A stretch of DNA of 34,887 bases from Lachnospiraceae bacterium. Its GTDB lineage: Bacteria; Bacillota; Clostridia; Lachnospirales; Lachnospiraceae. Positions 1 to 11,227 of the stretch are shown here, one piece after another (position 1 is the stretch's first letter; each line of letters begins with the position of its first letter). The stretch lies in contig JAILIQ010000260.1 of assembly GCA_024695205.1 (NCBI GenBank), forward strand, positions 1 through 34,887, given 5' to 3'. The notes below the pieces were generated by a model. It had not been told where the DNA came from. It made no database searches and worked only from the letters and a program-made list of their open reading frames with translations. The translations under genes and the position numbers were made by a program.

Positions 1-345
1 CAGTATCGTGAAATGCAGGTATTCTCGCAGTTTGGCAGCGACCTTGACGAACAGACCACAAAACAGCTCAAATACGGCGCAGGACTGATGCAGCTGCTTA
101 AACAGCCCAACCAGGCACCGCTTTCGCTTGCCGAGCAGGTAATATTACTGATATGCGCGCAGAACAAGCTGTTCCTTGATACGGAACCTGCGCAGATCCC
201 CGCGGTCAAGCGCGATCTGCTGGACTGGTTCAAGCGTGAGCAGGCTTCGCTGTGTCTTAAGATAGAAAGCGACAGAAAGTATTCCGACGAACTGAAAGCA
301 CAGATACTTGAAGCGGCAGAAAAATATATGAGAATAAAGGCCTGA
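1..345 (+). CDS. atpA: F-type ATP synthase subunit alpha, C-terminal fragment (5' truncated by window)
   Basis: Open frame from base 1: QYREMQVFSQFGSDLDEQTTKQLKYGAGLMQLLKQPNQAPLSLAEQV, typical AtpA C-terminal domain; followed by atpG and atpD. Confidence 0.95.
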   Translation, partial: QYREMQVFSQFGSDLDEQTTKQLKYGAGLMQLLKQPNQAPLSLAEQVILLICAQNKLFLDTEPAQIPAVKRDLLDWFKREQASLCLKIESDRKYSDELKAQILEAAEKYMRIKA

Positions 346-373
346 TACACAGTGTAAGGCCAGGCACGATCAG

Positions 374-505
374 GCCGGTGTAACGACCGGCACGATTTGG
401 CGATATAACAAAACCGGCACAGGATTACCGGCATGAGGATCGGTACAGTCTTGCCGGCGTAACGACCGGTACGGCTTTTTACGGCATAACAGCCGGGAAT
501 AATAA
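374..505. repeat. Diverged tandem repeat, about 25-29 bp unit, roughly 5 copies, in the atpA-atpG gap
   Basis: Units such as gccggtgtaacgaccggcacgattt (374-398) and gccggcgtaacgaccggtacggctttt (453-479), with weaker intermediates at 399-427, 428-452 and 480-505. Confidence 0.6.
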
Positions 506-524
506 GGGACGGAGGTGACAGAGC

Positions 525-3081
<2,557 letters not shown>

Positions 3082-3154
3082 AGAACTTGAGATAAAACAG
3101 AGGAAAAGCCTGAAAATAACTTGAAGAAAAACAAGAAGTAAAACCTGAAAAAAG

Positions 3155-3200
3155 CCTTCTCCTTGAGGAGAAGGTGGCTGCGAAGCAGCCGGATGAGGTG
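3155..3200 (+). repeat. REP-like double-palindrome element in the atpD-atpC gap
   Basis: CCTTCTCCT-tg-AGGAGAAGG (3155-3174), then GGCTGC-gaa-GCAGCC (3176-3190), then GGATGAGGTG. Confidence 0.75.
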
Positions 3201-3205
3201 TATTT

Positions 3206-3622
3206 ATGGAAAACTTCCACCTGGAAATATTATCTCCCGAGCGTCCGTTTTACAAGGGTGACTGCGTATCTCTTGTTGTTCCGGTCAGTGACGGGATGAT
3301 GGGCGTTATGGCACATCATGAGCCGCTGACGGCTGCGATACTTGACGGAGAGCTGACATTTACATTGCCGGACGGCACGAAAAAGGTGTGTGTTGTGACC
3401 CGCGGCATGCTTGATATCACAATGAATGATGCGCGGGTACTGTGCGATTCCGCGCTTGCGCCCGATGAAGTCGACGAAGCCCTTGAGCGTCAGGCCCGCA
3501 CGGATGCCCTGATAGCAGAGCAGGAGAAGGAAGGACTGCGCGATTACAGGCGCACCCAGCTTGCATTTGCGAGGGCGGTAAATACCCTGAAAAACAGACA
3601 GAGCAAAACGATGCAGGACTGA
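3206..3622 (+). CDS. atpC: F-type ATP synthase subunit epsilon
   Basis: MENFHLEILSPERPFYKGDCVSLVVPVSDGMMGVMAHHEPLTAAI; epsilon family, last gene of the atp operon. Confidence 0.93.
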   Translation: MENFHLEILSPERPFYKGDCVSLVVPVSDGMMGVMAHHEPLTAAILDGELTFTLPDGTKKVCVVTRGMLDITMNDARVLCDSALAPDEVDEALERQARTDALIAEQEKEGLRDYRRTQLAFARAVNTLKNRQSKTMQD

Positions 3623-3625
3623 CGG

Positions 3626-3669
3626 GGAAAACCAAAGGAAAACCAAAGGAAAACCAAAGGAAAACCATA
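3626..3669. repeat. 11-bp tandem repeat GGAAAACCAAA x4
   Basis: Three exact copies (3626-3658) and a fourth ggaaaaccata (3659-3669), directly after the atpC stop. Confidence 0.9.
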
Positions 3670-3712
3670 GGGCAACAAGAGAAAATTGCAGCAAAACCAT
3701 AAGGGGGCCGGT

Positions 3713-6700
3713 ATGAAGGAGAAGATGAAAAAAATCTTCAGACGTGACAATATCAATAATATTATCATTGCGGCACTTGTGGTTTTCATGCTTGTAGGTA
3801 TTTTTTCCGTACTTATACCGAGTTTCAGCGGAAGTGACAGGAATATTTCGCGTGAACGCATGGTCAGTCTGAATGATGGCTGGAAAAACATCAATGACGG
3901 CACGGAAGATATCAGCCTGCCTTTTTCGTTTGAATTTGCGGAAGATGAGGAATCCCTGATCCTGGAAAATGATATTTCACCCAAATACGGGGGCCTGGCC
4001 GTGGTCATAAGGCTGCGTAATGCCGGACTCAGGGTCTATCTGGGTAATGATGACGAATTTACGAAATATTACGAAAAAGGCCTGATCCGCTCACGAGAGC
4101 CCGGACAGAACCGGGAAACGAACGCCGGGGAAGCTGCAAACGGAACAACCGGCGGAACGGATGCCACAAACGCCGGCGAACCCACGGACCAACCCGCCGG
4201 AGTAGCCGGCGCCGGACACTCTTCGGACGGGTCAGGAACGGTAACGGTCGTCGGAAGCAGCGAGAATATCATAGAACTTCCGACCGAACTTAAATACAGC
4301 AAGATCCGTATTGAAGTCATACCGGTCGCAACAAACACAGGCATCTCCATAGGAAGTGCGGAAGTGACGAGATACGAGATACTGATCGTGTCGCTGCTCG
4401 AGAGCAGTCTTCCTGTATTCTTTGGCTGTATCTTAATAATCGTATGTTGTGTGATAATGTTCATTACCGATACGATCCGTGTTTTCTCCGGATGGGGAAA
4501 ATGGGAACTGCCTCTGCTGATATTTTTCGGCATGACCTGCGTGGCATATACGGTCATCAGGCTCAGCTTGTTTGAAGCAGTTCTGGGAAATGGGCTATTT
4601 TTCAACTTTGCCTCAATTTTTGCACTGGCGAACATGCCGGTTATACTGATAGCGCACTTCGCAAAACGCGGGGACAACAGGCAAAAGGGCCGTTTCAAAT
4701 ATGCAATAATCGTCTTTCTGGTGATGGCTATTGCATTTGATCTTTTATTCACATTGAATACCGGAACAAGAGGGATCGTCACTGCCTGCGCCATCAGCAT
4801 GATACTGCTGATCCTTACGGTTGCTGTGGTTATCCTGGCATATAAAGGCATCAGATCGGGCATTAAGGCAAAAATCCTTGAAGCAGGGGCTTACGGCATC
4901 CTGCTTGCAGGTTATGCTTTTTGTGCCGCCGAAATCTTCGATGCCGATGGAGACGCGGATTACAGCAGCATCCAGATAATCTGTACAACCGTATTCTTTA
5001 TTGTGATCACGGTCATAAATATCATTTCGGTCATTTCCGAGTACAAGTTCAGGTCGGGAAAAGCCGAAAGGGAAGCAATTGCCGCAAATGAAGCAAAATC
5101 CGCATTTCTGACCAGCATGTCTCATGAGATACGTACTCCGATCAATGCCGTGCTCGGTATGAACGAGATGATCCTGAGGGAAAGCAGTGAAGAAGAGATC
5201 ATAGGCTATTCCGAAAGTATCAGGACCGCGGGAACCACACTTCTCGGACTGATCAACGATATACTTGATTTCTCAAAGATCGAATCCGGAAAAATGGATA
5301 TTCTGCCGACAGAATACGATCTTGCTTCGGTTCTGAACGATCTCGTAAATATGGTCCATACCAAGGCCGAAGCCAAAGGCCTTGAACTGAAGATGAACAT
5401 TGACGGGAACACCCCGAAAGCCCTGTACGGCGACGAGATGCGCATCAAACAGATCATTACGAATATCCTGTCAAATGCGGTAAAATACACGGAAAAGGGT
5501 TCTATTACACTGACACTCGGTTTTGACCGGATCGAAAATGATGAAAAGAACATAATGCTCAATGTCCGCATATCCGATACCGGAATAGGTATCAAAAAAG
5601 AGGATATGCCGAAGCTGTTCTCTGAATTTGAACGTATTGAGGAACTTCGCAACCGGAGCATAGAAGGCACGGGCCTGGGCATGAGTATTACCCAGAGGCT
5701 TCTGGCCCTGATGGGAAGTACGCTTGAAGTGGAAAGTGAATACGGGAAGGGTTCAACATTCTCATTCTCCGTAAAGCAGGGCGTGACAGCCTGGGATCCG
5801 ATCGGTGATTATGCGGAATCCTTCAGACGCTCCCTTGCCGAAAGAAAGACATACAAAGAGCGCTTTACCGCACCGGATGCGCATATTCTGGTAATTGACG
5901 ATACGCCCATGAACCTGAATGTTTTCGTTAATCTCCTGAAAAAGACCCGTGTCTGCATCGATACCGCAGACAGCGGCGATGACGGCATACTGATGGCGCA
6001 GAAGAACAAGTACGATCTGATCTTCATTGACCATATGATGCCGAACAAGGACGGCATCGAGACCCTCGGCGATATAAAGAAGATCACCGGAAATAAAGAT
6101 ACTCCGTGCGTCTGCCTGACGGCAAATGCAATAGCCGGCGCCAGGGACACCTATATCAAGGCCGGCTTCGACGATTATCTGACAAAGCCCATTGAATCCT
6201 CAAAACTTGAGAAGATGATGATGGCACTTCTTCCCGACGAAAAGGTGATACCCGTTTCGGAAGATGAGATCCCTGATACTGAAACCACAGAACTCCCTGC
6301 CTGGCTCTATGAAATCGCTGAAATAGATGTAAATGACGGTCTTGAGCATTGCCAGTCGGCAGATGCATTGCTCGACGCACTTAAGGTATATGAGGCCTCG
6401 GTAGCATCAAATGCCGAAGAGATCGAGGGCTATATCGGAGCGGGGGATCTGAAGAATGCCACTGTAAAGATCCATGCGCTGAAGAGCACATCAAGGATCA
6501 TAGGAGCAAAAGAGCTGGGCGCACTTGCCGAGAAGCTTGAAAATGCAGGCAATGCCAATGATGCGGATACGCTGGCGGCAGAACTGCCCGGGCTGCTTCA
6601 AAGGTACAGGGCTTTGGGTAAGGCCCTTGGCCCGATATCGGCAGATGAAGAGGATGAGAGCACGCTGACACCGGTTGATGCAGGGACTCTTCAAGAAATG

Positions 6701-6877
6701 TATACCGCGATAAAAGAATTTCTTTCTGTTTCGGACTATGACAGCGCGGTTGACATTATCGAAGGGCTTAAAGGTTTGAGCGTACCGGAAGACGAAAAAC
6801 AGCGCCGCAAGGAGCTTTTGGCCGCGGCAGCGGATATACGGTATGAAGATATCGCTGAATTATTATCCGATGTGTAA
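3713..6877 (+). CDS. Membrane hybrid sensor histidine kinase (7TM sensor, HisKA, HATPase, REC, HPt)
   Basis: SHEIRTPINAVLGM (H-box), ILSNAVKYT (N-box), GTGLGMSI, REC VIDDTPMNLNVF..FIDHMMPNKDG, HPt KIHALKSTSRIIGA; multiple TM stretches. ATG 3713 has an aaggggg SD and is preferred over TTG 3686. Confidence 0.93.
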   Translation: MKEKMKKIFRRDNINNIIIAALVVFMLVGIFSVLIPSFSGSDRNISRERMVSLNDGWKNINDGTEDISLPFSFEFAEDEESLILENDISPKYGGLAVVIRLRNAGLRVYLGNDDEFTKYYEKGLIRSREPGQNRETNAGEAANGTTGGTDATNAGEPTDQPAGVAGAGHSSDGSGTVTVVGSSENIIELPTELKYSKIRIEVIPVATNTGISIGSAEVTRYEILIVSLLESSLPVFFGCILIIVCCVIMFITDTIRVFSGWGKWELPLLIFFGMTCVAYTVIRLSLFEAVLGNGLFFNFASIFALANMPVILIAHFAKRGDNRQKGRFKYAIIVFLVMAIAFDLLFTLNTGTRGIVTACAISMILLILTVAVVILAYKGIRSGIKAKILEAGAYGILLAGYAFCAAEIFDADGDADYSSIQIICTTVFFIVITVINIISVISEYKFRSGKAEREAIAANEAKSAFLTSMSHEIRTPINAVLGMNEMILRESSEEEIIGYSESIRTAGTTLLGLINDILDFSKIESGKMDILPTEYDLASVLNDLVNMVHTKAEAKGLELKMNIDGNTPKALYGDEMRIKQIITNILSNAVKYTEKGSITLTLGFDRIENDEKNIMLNVRISDTGIGIKKEDMPKLFSEFERIEELRNRSIEGTGLGMSITQRLLALMGSTLEVESEYGKGSTFSFSVKQGVTAWDPIGDYAESFRRSLAERKTYKERFTAPDAHILVIDDTPMNLNVFVNLLKKTRVCIDTADSGDDGILMAQKNKYDLIFIDHMMPNKDGIETLGDIKKITGNKDTPCVCLTANAIAGARDTYIKAGFDDYLTKPIESSKLEKMMMALLPDEKVIPVSEDEIPDTETTELPAWLYEIAEIDVNDGLEHCQSADALLDALKVYEASVASNAEEIEGYIGAGDLKNATVKIHALKSTSRIIGAKELGALAEKLENAGNANDADTLAAELPGLLQRYRALGKALGPISADEEDESTLTPVDAGTLQEMYTAIKEFLSVSDYDSAVDIIEGLKGLSVPEDEKQRRKELLAAAADIRYEDIAELLSDV

Positions 6878-6960
6878 AATGTTGATCACAGAGACACGTA
6901 AAACAGATATTTAACGGTAATTATGATGATATGATCGTAAGATGATCGGGAAGGTTGATT

Positions 6961-7737
6961 ATGGCAGGAAAAATTTTGATCATTTCAAAAGGGGCGGCAT
7001 TCATGACGGATGCCATAGCAAAGAATTTTCAAAAGGCTGAGTTTGAGACAACGGTCATAGAACCGGTCATTTCGGATATTGAGCTGCATGCGCCCGCGAC
7101 GGGTATTTTTGTACTGTTTGCGGGAAGTTTCGTATTCGATTCGGCCGATGTCCTTGTATTTGTGAAGGATATCTGCGGGGAGAACGAAAAAACCCTGTGC
7201 CTGATAGGATATCAGGAGGAGATCGAGGAGATTAAACGAAGTATCCCAGAAAGCATTATTTCGGGAATAGTAGAGCGTCCTTTTGACATGAAGGAGCTTG
7301 TAAACCAGATGAAGAAGCTGGCCGATCTTGATGAGGAGAGAAAAAAGAGAAAGCATATCCTGCTCGTGGATGATGATGTAACGTTCCTCAAAATGATGCA
7401 GGACTGGCTTTCGGACTATTACACAGTAACCATTACAAGATCGGGAATGCAGGCTATTACCTATATCGCAACGCATATTCCGGATCTGATACTTCTCGAT
7501 TATGATATGCCGATAACGCCCGGTCCCCAGGTTCTCGAAATGATCCGCAGCGAGCCCAATTCCACAGGAATACCGGTCATTTTCCTGACGGGCAAATCGG
7601 ATCGTGAGAGTGTTATGAAGGTAATGCAGCTAAAGCCCCAGGGATATCTTCTGAAAAATATGAATAAGGCCCAGATACTGAAATCGGTTGCTGATTTCTT
7701 TGAGGCCGAGAAGATCAGCAAACATACGAAGCTCTGA
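6961..7737 (+). CDS. Response regulator: N-terminal receiver-like domain plus canonical C-terminal REC, no DNA-binding domain
   Basis: HILLVDDDVTFL..PDLILLDYDMPITPG..PVIFLTGKSD in the C-terminal half; N-terminal half has a similar alternating beta/alpha pattern without a clear acidic triad. SD gggaagg. Confidence 0.85.
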   Translation: MAGKILIISKGAAFMTDAIAKNFQKAEFETTVIEPVISDIELHAPATGIFVLFAGSFVFDSADVLVFVKDICGENEKTLCLIGYQEEIEEIKRSIPESIISGIVERPFDMKELVNQMKKLADLDEERKKRKHILLVDDDVTFLKMMQDWLSDYYTVTITRSGMQAITYIATHIPDLILLDYDMPITPGPQVLEMIRSEPNSTGIPVIFLTGKSDRESVMKVMQLKPQGYLLKNMNKAQILKSVADFFEAEKISKHTKL

Positions 7738-7739
7738 GA

Positions 7740-8393
7740 TCAAAGGACAGAGACATATATAGCGAAGAAATGGCAGATAGTACCGCCGAGTACGAAGAAA
7801 TGCCAGATTGAGTGCATATATCTCACGTTGTCGCCGATCCGGTAGAGAACCGCGCCTACAGTATATACCACACCGCCGACCACCAGCATGATGATGCCGA
7901 AACGATCCACATTCTGCATCAGGGTTCTGAAGGAGATCACCACGAGCCAGCCCATGGCGACATTTATGATAGTGGAAACCTTCTCGAATTTGTCCACATT
8001 GATCGCATTAAAGACAATACCTATGACTGTCAGGCCCCAGATCACGCCGAAGAGAGTCCAACCGATCCAGCCCTTCAGCGATACCAGCAGGAAGGGCGTA
8101 TAGGTACCTGCGATCAGCAGAAATACGCTGCAGTGGTCAATGACGCGCAGCACGTATTTCGCTTTGCGTGCGGTGATCGCATGATAGAGCGTTGACATCA
8201 GGTACAGGAATATCATCGTAAAACCGAATATTGACGCACCGACAACTCCTGCCGCTCCGGTTTCTCCCGCAACGGCTTTTACTATGCACAGCACACAGGC
8301 CGCGATCGCAAGTCCGGTTCCGATGCCGTGGGATATGGAGCTGATGAGCTCCTCAGCCAGATTGTAGTCGGGTATGGTTATTTCTCTGGACAT
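7740..8393 (-). CDS. Hemolysin III family (HlyIII/PAQR-like) membrane protein
   Basis: AEELISSISHGIGTGLAIAACVLCI, STLYHAI, IDHCSVFLLIAGTYTPFLL and SIWHFFVLGGTICHFFAIY are HlyIII signatures. Confidence 0.95.
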   Translation of the reverse strand: MSREITIPDYNLAEELISSISHGIGTGLAIAACVLCIVKAVAGETGAAGVVGASIFGFTMIFLYLMSTLYHAITARKAKYVLRVIDHCSVFLLIAGTYTPFLLVSLKGWIGWTLFGVIWGLTVIGIVFNAINVDKFEKVSTIINVAMGWLVVISFRTLMQNVDRFGIIMLVVGGVVYTVGAVLYRIGDNVRYMHSIWHFFVLGGTICHFFAIYVSVL

Positions 8394-8409
8394 TTTTAAT
8401 GCCTTTCTG

Positions 8410-8490
8410 AACGGATCATAGTATTCTATACAAGTTAATAAAAACTGTTTGATGTGGTTATGAATACTATGTTACTCTTTTTGATCCGTT
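8410..8490. repeat. Long bipartite inverted repeat between YczE-like and HlyIII genes
   Basis: AACGGATCATAGTATTC (8410-8426) pairs with GAATACTA (8462-8469) and TGATCCGTT (8482-8490), with a 12-nt bulge on one arm. Confidence 0.75.
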
Positions 8491-8492
8491 TG

Positions 8493-9149
8493 TCAAGCAT
8501 TTTCCCGGTTATTATCCCGGGCCATTTTCTTCCCGACAATAGTGATCACGGGACCCAGCCCCAATGCCATCAGGATGTGTCCTATAGAGGGAGTTGAGCC
8601 GGCTATCATACCGATGGCGATCACTGTAAAATCAAATATCATACGTGACAGGAATTCCGGTATCGGCATATGTTCCCCGAAAAATACCGCGACACCGTCG
8701 TAGGGAGAAACGCCGGTCTTCGAATTCATATATACTGCGGCGCTTATGATAAAGCCCGCAAGCGCGACGGCGTAGATCGGGATACGTGAAGGCATATAGG
8801 TAAATGCGGTTCCGGGAAGGAATCTGCGCCAGAGCATGCAGAAAAAGTCGGCATAATATCCGATCAGGACCATGTTAAAGACTGTACCGGGGCCTATCAG
8901 CTGTCTGGCAAATATGACGATAAAGATCAGCAGCACCGCATTCAGCAGAAAATGCCAGTTTCCGAGCGATATGCCGAGCTTTGACGAAACCGCGAGATTC
9001 ATAAAGGTGCACGGATCCGTACCGAACTCTGCCATTATAAGAAACGACAGAAAGAAGCCCATACCGGAAACGGCGATAAAACAGATGAGTATGCGTTTTA
9101 AAAACAGCTTACGGTCGGTTATATTCAAAAAAGAACCAAATTTATTCAT
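8493..9149 (-). CDS. YczE/YyaS/YitT-like integral membrane protein
   Basis: GMGFFLSFLIMAEFGTDPCTFMNLAVSSKLGISLGNWHFLLNAVLL and KTGVSPYDGVAVFFGE resemble the YczE family. Confidence 0.85.
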   Translation of the reverse strand: MNKFGSFLNITDRKLFLKRILICFIAVSGMGFFLSFLIMAEFGTDPCTFMNLAVSSKLGISLGNWHFLLNAVLLIFIVIFARQLIGPGTVFNMVLIGYYADFFCMLWRRFLPGTAFTYMPSRIPIYAVALAGFIISAAVYMNSKTGVSPYDGVAVFFGEHMPIPEFLSRMIFDFTVIAIGMIAGSTPSIGHILMALGLGPVITIVGKKMARDNNRENA

Positions 9150-9400
9150 TTGTTAGGGACACCTTTCTTTTTAAAACATGCTTTCGCATCGGAGCATTTT
9201 GCAGTTTTCCAAACCGTCATATTGTCCGAAAACCTTTCCAATATAAGTTTACAAGGCGTGGTTCGGACAGTCTGACGTGCCAAAGCACAGGAATATTTCA
9301 AAGAGTAATGATTCAGCACATAGTATATACGCCGGTAGCGGAAAAAACTAGCCGAAAAACGCATTGTTGAAAGGTACAAATATGTGACATTTGTCTGCAC

Positions 9401-9428
9401 TTGCAAAAGATGCATATTTTGGTATACT
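9401..9428 (+). promoter_or_regulatory. Putative sigma-A-type promoter for the GGDEF gene
   Basis: ttgcaa (9401-9406), 16-bp spacer, tatact (9423-9428), about 48 nt upstream of the ATG. Confidence 0.5.
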
Positions 9429-9475
9429 GTAAAAAAGATATCATTACTGTATCGATTCCCCCGCAGGAGGCTAAA

Positions 9476-11206
9476 ATGAAGGATTATAGCGATATATTTA
9501 AAAAGATCACGAATGCGGTCCTGATAGACTATCTTGAACTGTTTTATATAGATCTGGAAACGGAAGAATACCTTCATTTCAGCAAATTTGACCGGCTTCC
9601 GGGTTCCGTGAGCGGGAAAGGCTTCTTTTCGAAAGTGAAAACTGATGCGGCTGTGCATGTATTTGAAGATGACAGGGAAAGTTTTGTTTCGGAACTGTCA
9701 AAAGAAAATATCATCAGGTACATTTCGGAAGATCTTGACAGTCTGCTGGAGTACAGGCTCATGATCAATGGTTATCCGGAATGGCACAGCATAAGGATAA
9801 TCAAGGGCGAGTATTCCTATGACAACAAATATGCCATAATGGGCGTACGCAATATCAACGAAGAAAAACTGACCTCGGAAGAGCTTATCCATACCGAACA
9901 GGAAAGGGAAAAGCTGAACCAGATCGCCGATGCGCTGGCCAATATTTTTGATTCGATCTATTATATCGATCTGTCGGATAACAGTTTTATCGAGTTTTCG
10001 TCCTCAGATCAGTATAAAAAGATCAGGAAGACCGATCACGGCAATGATTTCTTTATATCTGCAAGGCCTCTTTTAAGCAGGTTCATACATCCGAACGACG
10101 AGGATAAGATAACCTGTATTTACGACAAAAAGGAGATGCTTAAAGAGATCAACAAGCATAAGGGTGCATTCTGGACGGAATACAGATTTGTGATCAAAGG
10201 CGCTGTATATTATTGCAGGGCCGGTATGCGCATCACAAAGGACCGGAGCCATGTGCTTGTTACCGTCACCGATCTGGGCCGTGAGGAGAATATCGAGAAA
10301 AAGCTGCAGGAATCGGAAAGGCTGAGCATGACATTTTCGCAGATAGCCGAGAGACTTGCGGAACATTATGACAATATTTACTATGTTGACATAACGACCA
10401 ATGAATATATGACTTTTTCTTCGATCCGGCTGCTCAGCGAACTTGAAAACACGGAACGGGAAAATAATTTTTTCGAAAATGTAAAACATGACATCGAAAA
10501 AGTGATATATTATGAGGACAGGGAAGCGGTCCGCAACTTCTTCGACAAAGAGCAGCTTTTGGAAGGACTCAGGACCAATAACGCAAGACAGCTGGAGTAC
10601 AGGCTTCTGATCAATGCCGAACCGACCTACGTAAGAGCGATCGCAATGCTTACGAAGGATAATGAGAATATCCTTATCTGTGTCGAAAATATCAACAAGC
10701 AGGTGCTCAGCTACAGGGATCTTGCGAAAAAGGCCACCTCCGATTCGCTTACGGGAGCCAAGAACAAAAACTCCTATAAGGAATACGAGCAGGAGCTCAA
10801 CACGCAGATAAGCGAAGGAGAAGCGGAATTTGCCATCGTTGAGTGCGATATCAACAATCTGAAGACCATCAACGATACGCTCGGGCACAGCGCCGGAGAT
10901 GAATATATACGGAATTCATGCCGGCTTATCTGCAGTAACTACGTTCACAGCCCGGTTTTCAGAGTGGGCGGGGATGAATTTGTTGTAATTCTTAACGGGG
11001 AAGACTATCAAAAGCGCGATGCCCTGCTTGAAAGATTACAGAGCATTGCCGCGAGGAACGCCGAATTTGAGGCGGATCCCGCAAAACCTGTGATCGCGTC
11101 GGGAATGTGCGAATATACCGATGAATTCGGCTCAGTGGAAGAAGTGTTCAATGTGGCCGATCAGAGAATGTACGAGAATAAAAAGAAACTGAAAAATGTT
11201 CAATAA
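9476..11206 (+). CDS. Diguanylate cyclase (GGDEF) with about three tandem PAS-like sensory repeats
   Basis: DSLTGAKNKNSY and RVGGDEFVVIL (intact GGDEF); repeats ELFYIDLETEEYLHFS, DSIYYIDLSDNSFIEFS, DNIYYVDITTNEYMTFS. ATG 9476 has SD caggagg. Confidence 0.92.
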   Translation: MKDYSDIFKKITNAVLIDYLELFYIDLETEEYLHFSKFDRLPGSVSGKGFFSKVKTDAAVHVFEDDRESFVSELSKENIIRYISEDLDSLLEYRLMINGYPEWHSIRIIKGEYSYDNKYAIMGVRNINEEKLTSEELIHTEQEREKLNQIADALANIFDSIYYIDLSDNSFIEFSSSDQYKKIRKTDHGNDFFISARPLLSRFIHPNDEDKITCIYDKKEMLKEINKHKGAFWTEYRFVIKGAVYYCRAGMRITKDRSHVLVTVTDLGREENIEKKLQESERLSMTFSQIAERLAEHYDNIYYVDITTNEYMTFSSIRLLSELENTERENNFFENVKHDIEKVIYYEDREAVRNFFDKEQLLEGLRTNNARQLEYRLLINAEPTYVRAIAMLTKDNENILICVENINKQVLSYRDLAKKATSDSLTGAKNKNSYKEYEQELNTQISEGEAEFAIVECDINNLKTINDTLGHSAGDEYIRNSCRLICSNYVHSPVFRVGGDEFVVILNGEDYQKRDALLERLQSIAARNAEFEADPAKPVIASGMCEYTDEFGSVEEVFNVADQRMYENKKKLKNVQ

Positions 11207-11227
11207 ATACAGGAGCTGCATTGATGT

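Noticed and set aside
4069-4863. Minus-strand 264-aa ORF
   Set aside because: Antisense to the sensor kinase; composition consistent with reading the complement of a coding strand.
9150-9475. c-di-GMP (GEMM-type) riboswitch upstream of the GGDEF gene
   Set aside because: I could not find a convincing GEMM core or paired helices here; only a simple promoter was supportable.
10073-10888. Minus-strand 271-aa ORF
   Set aside because: Fully antisense to the GGDEF gene, which has clear domain motifs; no family resemblance or RBS.
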